Source of the DNA: Chromera velia
Lineage: Eukaryota > Sar > Chromeraceae
DNA length: 64,000 bases
Direction: 5' to 3'
NCBI GenBank assembly: GCA_018398765.1
Contig: JAHBMJ010004200.1
Location: 7,501 to 71,500, forward strand
In this document: positions 13,301 through 23,084 of the stretch, piece by piece
How positions within the stretch are numbered: position 1 is the first letter of the stretch
Layout of the letters: each line of letters opens with the position of its first letter
The notes under the pieces: model-generated
Database searches by the model: none
What the model saw: only the letters and a program-made list of their open reading frames with translations
Told to the model about the DNA's origin: nothing
Program-made: the position numbers and the translations under genes

Positions 13301-13983
13301 AAAACGCCATACGCAACAGGATCAATATGAGACAGGACTTCAAATTGAACGGGAGACACGTCGTAGGAAGGCGAAACAGAACACACACAAACACCAGCTA
13401 GCCGACCGACCCATCCATGAGCCGTCTCCTTTCCCTTCCCGAATGAGCCGGCTGTCGATGTTCACAGACGCTACGTCGTTGACAACCATTCCAATCTTCA
13501 GACCTTCTTTGTTCTCGAGCATGTGCTGCAGGGACGTGCGTGAGTGAATTTTTTGAGACATGCGCACGAGACGGTTCAAGCAAATCAACAACGTTCAGCT
13601 TTGTCGCCGTTCCGGACACCCTGAAAGCCGTCTCTCATGACTGACTGCGTGGAAAGAGAAAGTGAACGACGACTGACCTTGAGCATTGTCGTCTTTCCCG
13701 ATCCCAGAAAGCCACTGAGAAGAGTCACGGGCACGGGGGCCGAAAGCGTCCCAGGCATCGGCACAGGTTCATCTTCGGTTTCGACCACTGATTCGGGTAT
13801 CTGCCCGGCACTGAAGAGCCTGCCTCTATCATGGAATGACGTACGGAGTCTCCTTTGGTTTGCGTGTTTGAGGTTGAGAAGAAACCCCAACGGAGACGAG
13901 GAGACGCCATGCACGGAGGAAAGCGGCGCCGTCCGGCACACAACAGCAGCGAGCGCCAAGAAGATGCCTGGCTTGGAGCTCAT
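6645..13983 (-). CDS. COG0523/CobW-family zinc-chaperone GTPase, 13 exons
   Basis: G3E GTPase of the COG0523 group, which deliver zinc (or other metals) to client enzymes. Exons: 13983-13678, 13525-13411, 12968-12895, 12597-12520, 12079-12014, 11568-11392, 11167-11063, 10231 to about 9767, about 9361-9213, 9077 or 9125 to 9022, 7942-7893, 7379-7281, 6842-6645; about 645-660 residues. Visible motifs: Walker A GFLGSGKT (about 91-98), the zinc motif NGCACC (about 147-152), VVEASGVAEP, NKRD (about 282-285), a His/Asp/Glu-rich loop (about 356-427), then CobW_C blocks RRRPFHPGRF, RSKGFIWLAS, LWWDVRDREDWP and FGDRRQQLVFIG, and the tail LEDALDAALLTDAE. The N-terminus MSSKPGIFLALAAVV looks like a signal peptide followed by a basic leader, compatible with complex-plastid targeting (inference). 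The tail has an AT-hook-like KRGRPRK. Exon 8's donor and exon 10's acceptor are the least certain; the exon 4 donor (GTTCGG) may lie 9 bp further on. Confidence 0.9.
7040..7240. repeat. GTCT, CT and GT microsatellites in a CobW intron
   Basis: A run of gtctgtctgtctgtc, then tctctctc, then gtgtgtgt lies in the last intron of the CobW gene, between exons 13 and 12. The open frames here on either strand are artefacts of the repeat. Confidence 0.85.
7510..7830. repeat. CAAA, GAAA and CTTCT simple repeats
   Basis: Simple repeats in the CobW intron between exons 12 and 11: (caaa)n at about 7513-7540, (gaaa)n at about 7720-7757, and a cctttctctt-type tract at about 7793-7830. Confidence 0.8.
7956..8312. 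repeat. Tetranucleotide array: AGTC, GGTC, then ATTC
   Basis: A 350-bp tract made of blocks of cagt, then ggtc interleaved with cagt, then attc units. Each block differs from the next by one base per unit, so it looks like stepwise expansion from one seed. It lies in the CobW intron next to the acceptor of exon 11 and gives rise to spurious Ser/Val- and Ile/His-rich open frames. Confidence 0.9.
10317..10832. repeat. 500-bp pure purine (GA, GAA, GGA) tract in a CobW intron
   Basis: Nearly uninterrupted purines on the plus strand: (ga)n at 10317-10390, then about 350 bp of gaa/gga units at 10484-10825. It lies in the intron between exons 8 and 7 of the CobW gene, so the sense strand is polypyrimidine. 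The poly-Glu/Gly/Lys and poly-Leu/Phe/Ser open frames on both strands are artefacts. Confidence 0.92.
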
Positions 13984-14618
13984 TTCAGTGAGTTCCTGAG
14001 CAGTCAAGGAGAGGTAAGAGAGAGACAAGCGACACGGTCCCGGTATGAGGATCCACACACGCACGGAGAGAGGATCGAAGAGCGAAGTCTCCCGTAAGCC
14101 CGACGGCTATATGGCAGCCAAAAATTGTGCGGCGGCGGACGGGCCGGCCTGTCGCGGTGCATGGCGCGGGGCGGCGGGGCCGCGCCGCGCGAGACGCCGC
14201 GCGTGGTACAGCACTGTGGGCCCCGCAAATACTTGACATGGGGGGCACTTATTCGAGCAGAGAGTCACCCTTTGCGCTCTGCGTGAGTGATTCGTTTGCT
14301 ATGAATTTTGTTGGAGAGTTCGCACGGAGCGGGTGAAATTTTGTGGCTTTCGATCGCCACAACAAAAGTCAGCGCTCCCATGCATGCAGCTGAGGTAGCT
14401 ATTAATAACTCCGTCAAGTCTTGAATTGACTGCACTTCGTTTCCTTCCCAGGGAGCAGTGTTTGTGCCATAGTGTCTTGTAACAGCATCTTTCCAAGTCC
14501 TTTGCCATCGATCGAAATCGAGAGGACGTGTAGCGTTTCGATCTGCATTTCAACTTCTTTCCACGAGATCAAGAAAACAATCCCAACCACAGCCCACAGA
14601 TCTGTCAGATCGAGCACG
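13984..14618. promoter_or_regulatory. Putative bidirectional promoter between CobW and p62-like genes
   Basis: The two genes are transcribed away from each other and their start codons are 635 bp apart, so this spacer must carry both promoters or one shared promoter. A GC-rich block (about 14120-14225) lies near the CobW side. I see no defined transcription-factor site or TATA box. The assignment rests on gene orientation only. Confidence 0.55.
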
Positions 14619-16594
14619 ATGTTCACGATCAAAGTCGCAGTTGACTCTGACGTTCGCCGCGTGCGAGTTCCCAAGGTGAGCATTTGCTGATCAGATTTTG
14701 CTCTGCATTTCCTTTCTGTGTGGTCACTTTCAGTGTGTTTGTTTCGAGACGGCTCTTTCTTGTGGACCATCTGTTCAGTCCTGTCCTTCTCTTCACTTCC
14801 TTCGTCTTTCTCTCTTCTTGCTTGCAGGATGCTTCCTTCGATAAGGCTCTTGAGGAGGTCACAAAGGCCTTCCAGGGCTGCGATGAGTTCAAGGGCAGGG
14901 TGCTCAGGTACAAGGACGAGGAGGGTGATCTCTGTACTCTGGTCCCCCAAACATGGCACGATGCCGTGGAGGTGGCCGGAACAAACCCCTCCAACATCCT
15001 CCACGTGACTGCCATTGCTGATGCCGAGATCAAGAAGAGGGAGAAGAAGCTTGACAAGCAGGAGAAAAAGCAGGAGAAGCATGAGAGGAAGGAGATGAAA
15101 AAGCAGCAGCAGGCTGCAGGCCAGACGGCTCGCACCTCCTCCCACCGTCCCTACAAGATCAACCTGACTGTTCGGGGATTCGCAAGCACTGTCGACTTCG
15201 CCATGCGTCTCGATGCTCCTTTCGAGAACGTTTTGCAGAAGTACTGTGATCGTGTGAAGGTTTCCCCTGCACACGCAGAATTGCTGTGGGACACCAAGGT
15301 GGTTCCCCTCAAGTCCACTCCTGAGTCCTTCAAATGGACCGACGAGACGGGGCCCTTCATTCTCGACGCACGCATGAAGACCCCGCCATCCTCTACCTCT
15401 GCTGCCGCACCTGCCACTGCCGGGGCTGCCGTTCCCTCCACTCTGTTCGAGAAGAAGAAGGAGACCCCGAAAGCCACCAGTACGACCGCACCCACTCCCC
15501 CTCCCCCGACACAGCAGCCTCAGGTCCACCCTGCAGCTGCTGCTTCGACTGCTGCGAGTGGAAGTGCGAGTGCCCCACCCCCACCACCCCCCTCGGCTTC
15601 AGGCCCCGTCCCTCCTCCCCCTCCCCCTCCTCCTCCCTTGCCGTTCGACTTCGACGGCCTCTTCTTCCTCCCCTTCTTCGCCAACGGGGTGACAGCTCAG
15701 GCCACTGAATTCGTCAGTCTGCTCTCCTCTCCTCTGCTCTCCAACTCGGCTGTCTCTCTTCTGTTCTGTTCAGTGTGGTGATTTCCTGATCCTGTTCTGC
15801 AGTCAATTGATGTTCTCTTCTTTCCCATCTTCTCGACGGTGTTTGAGTGTTTTTGTGTTTGCTTCGCACTCTACGTCTTGCCCGTGACTTGCTCTTGTTG
15901 CGCTGTTTCTTTTGACCTGTGTTGACCTGATCTTTCACCATCTCTCCTGCCACTTCTCTCCCTCCTGCGGTTTGCTCGGCTCTCTATGCACTCGTATCCA
16001 TGTTCTGTTTTTGCCCCCTCCTCTATCTCTGTGTGCAGCTGACTCAAATCCTGACCGCCAAGCGTCAAGAAATCCAGGCGAAGCTGTCAGAGAAGAAGAC
16101 CGAAGTTGAGTCCTTCCTCAACCAGGCGATCGACAAGTACCGCAACGCGTTCGTGTCTTTCCATGCCCTGCTGGTGGACCGGGACCCCTCCCTCCCCCTC
16201 TCCCCCTACATCAGCGCCCTCCAGGAAATTCTGACCACCACCGAACGCCCCATCCCTCTGCTGACTGTCGACTTCGTCAATGCCATCCTCGACGCCTGGC
16301 TGCGGGAGACTGAGGAGTTCAGACAGCAGGTCATCACCACCATCACCAGGGACATCCTCCCCTCCCTGCAGCAGAGCATGGGCATGCCCCCCGGCTCTCA
16401 GGGTGACGTCACTGTCGAGATGGACGTCGGCCCCGACGGCGTCAGGACCCGCGTGACTCCAGGTGCCCCTGGAGATGCAGCTGCGGCCGCTGCGGCGGCC
16501 GCAGAGGCAGAAGATGAGGACGACGAAGGCGCTTCCGACGACGAGCAGGACAACACAAACCAGAACACCACCAGAGAGACCAACACCGACGCAA

Positions 16595-16625
<31 letters not shown>

Positions 16626-18628
16626 CCGACACGGAGTCTACTTCGAGGGACGGTACGAAGTCCACGAGAACGTCCAGTGTGACGGCTGTGGTGCCGCACC
16701 GATCCGTGGCCCCAGGTTCAAGTGCATCACCTGTGACGACTTCGACTTCTGCCGTGACTGCAAGAAGAAGTGGAAGAAGGACGAGATCCAGCACCCTGTC
16801 GGACATCGCTTCCGTCGTCAGCCCATCTTCTTCGGAGGTATGGGTATGCCCCGAGGAGGCGGTTGTGGCCGTGGGGGACGCGGTCACAGGGGTCGGGGTG
16901 CCGGTTTCTTCGGCGGTGGCCACGGCCATGGCCCTGTCGGTTTCTTCCCCCCCGGCTGGTTCAACCACATGATGAGTCAGGTGGGCCAGCACGTCGGTCC
17001 CCACTTCCCGAGAGGATTTCCCTTCCCCCCCCCCCNNNNNNNNNNNNNNNNNNNNNNNNNNNNNNNNNNNNNNNNNNNNNNNNNNNNNNNNNNNNNNNNN
17101 NNNNNNNNNNNNNNNNNNNNNNNNNNNNNNNNNNNNNNNNNNNNNNNNNNNNNNNNNNNNNNNNNNNNNNNNNNNNNNNNNNNNNNNNNNNNNNNNTGAG
17201 GGTCCCCCCCCCGCTCCTACTGCCGATGGAGTTCCCCCTCCCCACCGTCACGGGTGCCGAGGCCGTGCGGCGTGGGGCCCCGGACCCTTCATGGCTGCCG
17301 CCAGTGGTCGTGGAGGGTGCATGTGGACGGGCCCCGGAGGGTCCTTTTTCTGCAGTCAGCAGCCCCCTAACCCAACTACTACTGCTGAGGGAGAGCAGAC
17401 TGGAGAGTCGGCTGAGCCCAAGAAGACAGCCACTGACAAGGCAGGTGCAGGTGCCGAATCGACGACTCCTACCGTCTCCGTGAAGCAGCAGCAGCAGCAG
17501 ACGGAGCAGGCCGACAGCCAGCAGCAGAAGGATCCCAAGGCGAAGGAAGCCAACGCGGCAGCAGCAGCAGTCGATCTTCTCGAAGTTCAGACTGATCGCT
17601 CCGAGGTGGCATCAGCCTCCGTCTCCGTCTACGAGCGCCCCCCCCCTCCCGCAGTCGTCGTCTCCCATCCTCAGCCTCAGCAGCAGCAGGAGCAGAAAGA
17701 GAAGGAGAGAGAGAACCCGGCAGAAGACGAACTCGATGCCGACGCTCCCGAGTCTTTGCGCTCTGTCCTCGCAGCAGCCATCGGTCAGGATTCTCCCAGA
17801 GAGGAACAACCAGTCAACCCCACCACCGACAACGTGAACACGCAGACGAACACGATCACTCAGCAGACACCATCTGCTGTTGCGACTGGAGCTGAGGCAG
17901 ATGGGTATGAGTATGTCCAAGCGACCACCGAGCAGCAGCCTACTGGCCCTGTGCATTTCCCTTCTCTCGAGGAAGCACTGGAGACGGGAAGCGGGTTCAA
18001 CATCGTGGGTAGATACCCCGTGCCTCCCTCACCCCCCCTCCCGGTGAACCCCGCCCCGTCTGCAGCTGCTGCTCCGGCATCACTCCCCCCTCCCCCTGCT
18101 CCTCATCCGATTTCGATCGAGCAGGAGAGATTCGAGGAGGCCCTGAGGTTCCTCGTGGGTGCTGGATTCCAGAGAGAGGAGGCAAGGAAGGCTCTCGAGG
18201 TCAGTCAGTCAGTCGACAGATAGATTCAATAGAGGGATTCATTGTGAACGGTTGTGCTTCTTTGTATCTCGTTCTTTCTTTCGTCCCTTGAGGTCCTCTC
18301 AGAGAGACCGTTGTTCTTTGAATGCCTTGTCTTCTCTCCCCCCCCCCGCTTGGATGGTTTGCCTCTGTGAATCTTTTCAACCATTTTTCTTGTTTCCATT
18401 CACAGCTCTTTTTTGCCTCGTTTGGTTAATCTTCTCCTCCTGCCGTCCTTCCCGCCTTACGTCCGTCCATAAGAACGCCGTATACATCTGATCGGTTTTG
18501 CGTATGTGCGTGTTTGATTGTCTGGATATGCTCCCCGTGAATGTTTCTTTCTTTTTCCTTTCCTCTACTGGTTGCAGGCGGCCAAGGGGAACCAGGCGGA
18601 TGCAGTGGAGATTCTCCTCCGTCACTGA
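14619..18628 (+). CDS. p62/NBR1-like selective autophagy receptor (PB1, Ubl, ZZ, UBA)
   Basis: Scaffold or cargo receptor that would bind ubiquitin through its C-terminus and oligomerise through its N-terminus. Exons: 14619-14675, 14828-15712, 16039-18199 (interrupted by the N run 17036-17196) and 18578-18628. Residues 1-85 form a PB1 domain with the acidic OPCA motif YKDEEGDL. About 120-195 is a second ubiquitin-like fold (YKINLTVRGF ... LLWDTKVVPL). A Pro-rich linker and a helical region (from LTQILTAKRQEI) follow. Then comes a ZZ zinc finger (CDGC, CITC, CRDC, two His; about 515-575), an RGG/Gly-rich stretch, a long Gln/Pro-rich region and a C-terminal UBA split over the last two exons (FVGAGF-type LVGAGFQREEARKALE + AAKGNQADAVEILLRH). 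GYEYV after acidic residues is a candidate LIR. Frames on the two sides of the gap differ, so the gap length is not exactly 161. Confidence 0.88.
17036..17196. other. Assembly gap inside exon 3 of the p62-like gene
   Basis: Run of N preceded by a C homopolymer. It removes part of the Gly/Pro-rich linker after the ZZ domain. Reading frames upstream and downstream are offset by one if the gap is taken at face value. Confidence 0.99.
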
Positions 18629-21540
18629 GCTGAGCTGCGTGAGGTGTGAGTGGCCTGCTCTTGTCTTTTCTTTTGTTCAAGTTCACGGGATTCATTCGAG
18701 GGATGGAGGGGTCTTCTTCTCGTCCCCCGAACTTTCCCGTGTGGCTGACTGAAGGGCATGACAAGGGAGACGGAAGGGAAGGGAAGAGAGGAGGGAAAGG
18801 AAATGGGGTAGCTGAAGGGGGAAACGAGGGCGGAGAAGAGAAGAGAAGAGAGAGGGTCTCTGTCAGTCAGTTCAAAAACAAGAGACACCAAAGGATGGAT
18901 GCGCGTATGACGTTTCTGGTTGACAGCACTCTCTGGATGTCCTCTCCCTCCTTTTTGCCTTTGCACTTCCTGTGTTGTTGGGCGGGGCAGATGATTGTAT
19001 TGTCTGTTGATCGGACTGCCTTTGTCTTCATGCATTCTGTTCGTTCCTTCGTTCCTTCGTTCGTTCATTCGTTGCCTTTTCCTTTTCATCCTTACTTGGT
19101 TGTACAAGAATGCGTGCCGTTCTGGTTTGTGTGACAGAGAGGATGTATCAGGTGAAGGCGTGCGAACGGCTGGCAGTGATTGGTTGATTGGTTGATTGAT
19201 TGATTGAGAGAAAAACGGAACCTCTCAACACAAACGGCCTGGCCTCCTTTTCGGTGTCTTGTCTCGAAATCGACTCGAGAAGATAGATAATGGTCTGGGT
19301 GAATGTCACACCTCTCTGTACCTTTCTGTCCGCGCAATTTGCTTGTTTGTGTGCCTGCTGGTGAAGGGCGGGAAGAATGACTGGATGGATCGGCCTGTAC
19401 GTACTTTTTGGCCTGTTGAACTGAATTGAGTCTCCTCATGCACATGACACAGAAAGAGAAAGCCTTTATTTTCATAAAGAAGCAATGTGCGTTTTTTTTT
19501 TCGTCCCCAAAACAGCTAGACAGCGCGGCAGTTCAGGGAACAAGCAAAGGGGGAAAAGCGCAAGAGGAAAGACAGATTCAGAAGGAACGAAATGCAAGGC
19601 CATGTAGACTTGTTTGAGACAAAAAAAATCGAAGGTGCGAAAGAACACAGAAAATCTCGGTCTTGCTGTTTACGAGTTTTTTTTTCTGAAACAAGCAACT
19701 CAGAAAAGAAACATGCATTAACACAAAAGAGCCTCTCACCTTAAAGCGAGGGACAGAGGGAACTAGAGAGAAAGAGAGTCTCTTCAGAAAGAACAACAAA
19801 CAGAGACGAACTGTTTGCTCTTTGAGTGAATGAGTGAGTGAATGAGTGAGAAAGAAGGCGGCAGGGAGGGAACGACGCGGCAGATTGAAAGAAAGAAAGA
19901 AAATGAATGGATGAATGGTAGGCGTCTTCCTCCTTTCTCCCTAACTTCTTGCTTGTATTGACTGACCGCATTTCTCCTTTTGTGTCTTTCTCTCTTCCTC
20001 TCTCTCTCTTTCTCTCTTCAAACTGTACTTCTACCTCTTCGTGATGCGGCCGTTCTTTTCTTCCTCGTGGGAGGAGCCGACGACGTCATGTGGTTCGTGA
20101 ACGGGTCGAGTCTTTTTCCGACTGGCCCCTGACAGAGAAGCGAAGGGAAAGGAAGAAAGAGATGGATTGAAACCTCGACTGTTCCTGTATCTAAATGATT
20201 TCATTTGTGTTTGTGTTGGAGCAGGTGGAAAGAGGTAAGGGAGGCTCGAGCGAGGAAGCAAAAGCGTGAAGAGAACAAGAAAAGACATAATGCAGAAAGA
20301 CAGACCGTGAAGGAAGGAAGGAAGGAAGGGAAGGAAGGAGACGTCCCGACAGGGGCGATCGATCGGGTATTCCTTTGATTCTTCGCGATGATCGTTTTTG
20401 TTTTGTGTTGTCTCAGCCGACCGTCACCAGGCTTAATAATCTGATTCGTTCGCATCATGAACATCTTTCCATCTCGTTGGAGGGCGTAAAGAGATCCTGT
20501 GCAGGGCTTGCAGGAGGGGAAATCAATTGGGGGCCTCGGTTGGATCATTTGATTTGATTTGATTTGACTTCATCATGTCACGTTTGTTTGTTTTGTCTTG
20601 CATGTGTATCAGTAGGAAAGGTTTGCACTACGTGTGTGCGTGTGTTTGTAGAAAGAAGAAGAAAGATCGTGGAAGAAAACAGAAATGTACGCACGAGGAA
20701 GAATTCTTTTAGGCCCCAGTCCCCGCTCCAGCTTTTCGTTTGCTTTTCCTTTCCGATGTTGGCGTCTCTTCATTACTCGGTGGAAACGTTCCCCCCTCTC
20801 GAGACAGAAAAAAGGAACAAACAAACAAACGGACATGCAGCCTGACTGATGCTGATGCTGTTTTCTCTCTACTGCGGGTCCCAAGAAGGGCGCGGGGGGA
20901 GGTGAGGAGAGGAAAGAAGAATAAGGGGGGAAAGGGTAGGCGCGTTCGTCAGATCGGAAAGGGGAGTGAGAGAAGAGCTGGACCTGCTAACTCTGTCGGT
21001 CGCATCTCCCGAGTTGGAAGGAAGGAATGTTCTCTGTTTTGCGAAAGATGATCTGAATGAATGATTGTATTAATAAATTGAATGACTTATTGAACACATG
21101 GATGGATGCATGACCTCATGATGCATGGGCCGCCCACATTCCGTGTGGGTGGTGATGGAGTTGCGTGGCCTTTTTTTTGTCCTTGCAGTTTTCTGTGACG
21201 ACAAAATTAAGCCGAAATGGGTGTTTTCTTGCATGCTCAGCGCTTCTCTGTCTTTCTTCCGTCATCTCTCCATCCAACTTGCTTCTTAGCATTCGGATGT
21301 ATGGGGTGAAACGAGAGGAGACACAAATGAAGTGCGACACAGGAGGAGGATGGGGGGGTGGGAGTGGTTTGGTAAAGAGGCTTGTTTTGCCTTTCAACAG
21401 GCTGGAGGGCAGAGCGATCTGCCTGCTTGGTTTGAATGGAAGGTGAAGCGCTGAGGCGAGCCGATCTGTCGTCACTCAAGGAGGGTGGCGCGCTGGCGAG
21501 AAGGAAAAGAAATGAATTCTGAGAGAAGAAAAGAAGTCTC
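18629..21540. other. Spacer, no gene recognised
   Basis: The first few hundred bases should be the 3' untranslated region of the p62-like gene. The rest holds short simple repeats (ttgattga, ggaa, gaaa and tttgattt units) and only short overlapping open frames with no motif. Confidence 0.45.
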
Positions 21541-21543
21541 TCA

Positions 21544-21763
21544 CTCGAAAGAAAAAGCGCAGAATCTGCATGAAAGAAGAGAGTGAACTCGAAAGAAAAA
21601 GCGCCGAACTTGCATGCAAGAAGAGAACGAAGTCGAAAGAAAAAGCGCAGAATTTGCATGAAAGAGGAGAACAATCTCGAAAGAAAAAGCGCAGAATTTG
21701 CATGAAAGAAGAGAACGAAGTCGAAAGAAAAAGCGCAGAACTTGCATGAAAGAACAGAACGAT
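21544..21763. repeat. 44-bp minisatellite, five copies
   Basis: Five head-to-tail units of 44 bp start at 21544, 21588, 21632, 21676 and 21720. Each contains tcgaaagaaaaagcgc, then agaa[tc]ttgcatg. Copies differ at a few sites. On the minus strand the array makes a repeated Phe/Cys/Ser-rich frame, which I read as an artefact. Confidence 0.9.
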
Positions 21764-22785
21764 AGAAAGCAAGAAAGAGACGATGTAGAAAAAGGCCCCA
21801 CGGGAGGAGCAGAGGGCTAATGGAGGGCGCATAAAGAAGAGACCCCAAAAGCATGAAAGTAGGGAGGGAACGAAAAAACAGGCAGACGATGGCGTCGAAA
21901 GGACGTTCGATGTTTTCGAAGCCAAAAAAAAGAGAGAGAAGGAACGTCCATTGAGAAGTTTGAAAGGAGTTCTAAAGAGGCCGCCACAGAGACAAAAAAA
22001 GGGATCATTGATGCAAAGCAAAATGATCGTCGATTTTTTTTCAGAAGCTGTCAGTGTGCTTGCCCGTATCTCGCTGTTTTTTTTTGCTGTGTCTGTCCGG
22101 AGCTTCAAGGAAAGAAGAGCGTATCATCAAATCGGCAACTGGTGGAAAGGAAATTTGGAAAGAGACCAAAAACACAACTCTGGATACACAAACAACAGAG
22201 AAAGGAGGGTTGCGTGAGTCTTCTGACCGAGGAAGAAAATTGTGTGTCCGTGTCTGAGCTTCTACTTGTCCGCCCCGATCATTTTTTCCTGAATTTTTGT
22301 ACCGTTTTGAAGACAGCTTTCCCATCATTTCTGGACCGCATCAAGGACTACTTTCCAGCAGCAATTAGAGCCACGGACATGGAGTCGGTCGCTGTGCAAT
22401 GGTCCATTTTGCTGCCTCACTGTCTCAAACAAGCATTGTGCCATCTCATGGAGAGCAGCAACAGGCAGCATGCATTTATTCTGAGTGGTCTGCCATGTGT
22501 TTTTCTTTGTGTTCGGTTGATCCCATCTCGAGTCACATCTCCACTGTGGATTGCCTTTTCAGTATGTCCGCTCAACATGCAGATGTATCGAATGACCTGT
22601 TCAGAAGTTGAATCAGAACTATGTGTGACTCGCAGCGTCACCAGCATTAGCATCAGGATGAGAAAAGCCAAAACTTAGAAACTTCAAAACAGTTTTACAA
22701 CTTATTATAGAAGTAGTTCAAGTTAAGTTTAACTTGAAAGTTTAAAGCATGCCCTAGAGCATGCTCAAAGTAAAGATTGCGTATT

Positions 22786-22985
22786 CCTACATATTCCTAG
22801 CGAATCTTAGGTGCATGTTTTCTAGGCTCCGCACTGTAAAAAGACATAAAAAAATATTGGATTCAGTTTTTTTTTAAATAGATTTTTTTTTATAGATCCT
22901 AACAAACAACTGTTGTTCAAGTGTTGTCAAAGTGTTGCAAAGGTGTTGTCAAGGTGTTGCAAAGAGTATCAAAGAGTGTTAAATT
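22786..22985. repeat. Left copy of a ~200-bp direct repeat (half MITE)
   Basis: From attcctacatattcctag to gttgcaaagagtat this matches 24913-25115 almost base for base. It includes the TIR-like start taggctccgcactgtaaaaa and the gttgttcaagtgttg repeats. It corresponds to the left part of the element at 24955-25300 without its right end. Confidence 0.85.
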
Positions 22986-23084
22986 AGTGATTAGTGATTA
23001 GTGGTGCCTTAGAGCACTGTCGCCGTTTTGTCTTATAGAGGTCGCCCCCGCAAACGGCAGGGGGGTGTACCTCATCGCTGAGGC

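Noticed and set aside
16087-17004. 305-residue minus-strand open frame
   Set aside because: Shadow of the p62-like exon, whose plus-strand frame has clear ZZ and flanking domains.
21544-21763. CRISPR array
   Set aside because: Units are continuous 44-bp tandem repeats without unique spacers, in a eukaryotic context.
22142-22678. Plus-strand open frame of 178 residues
   Set aside because: No ATG at its start, no recognisable motif, overlaps open frames on the other strand.
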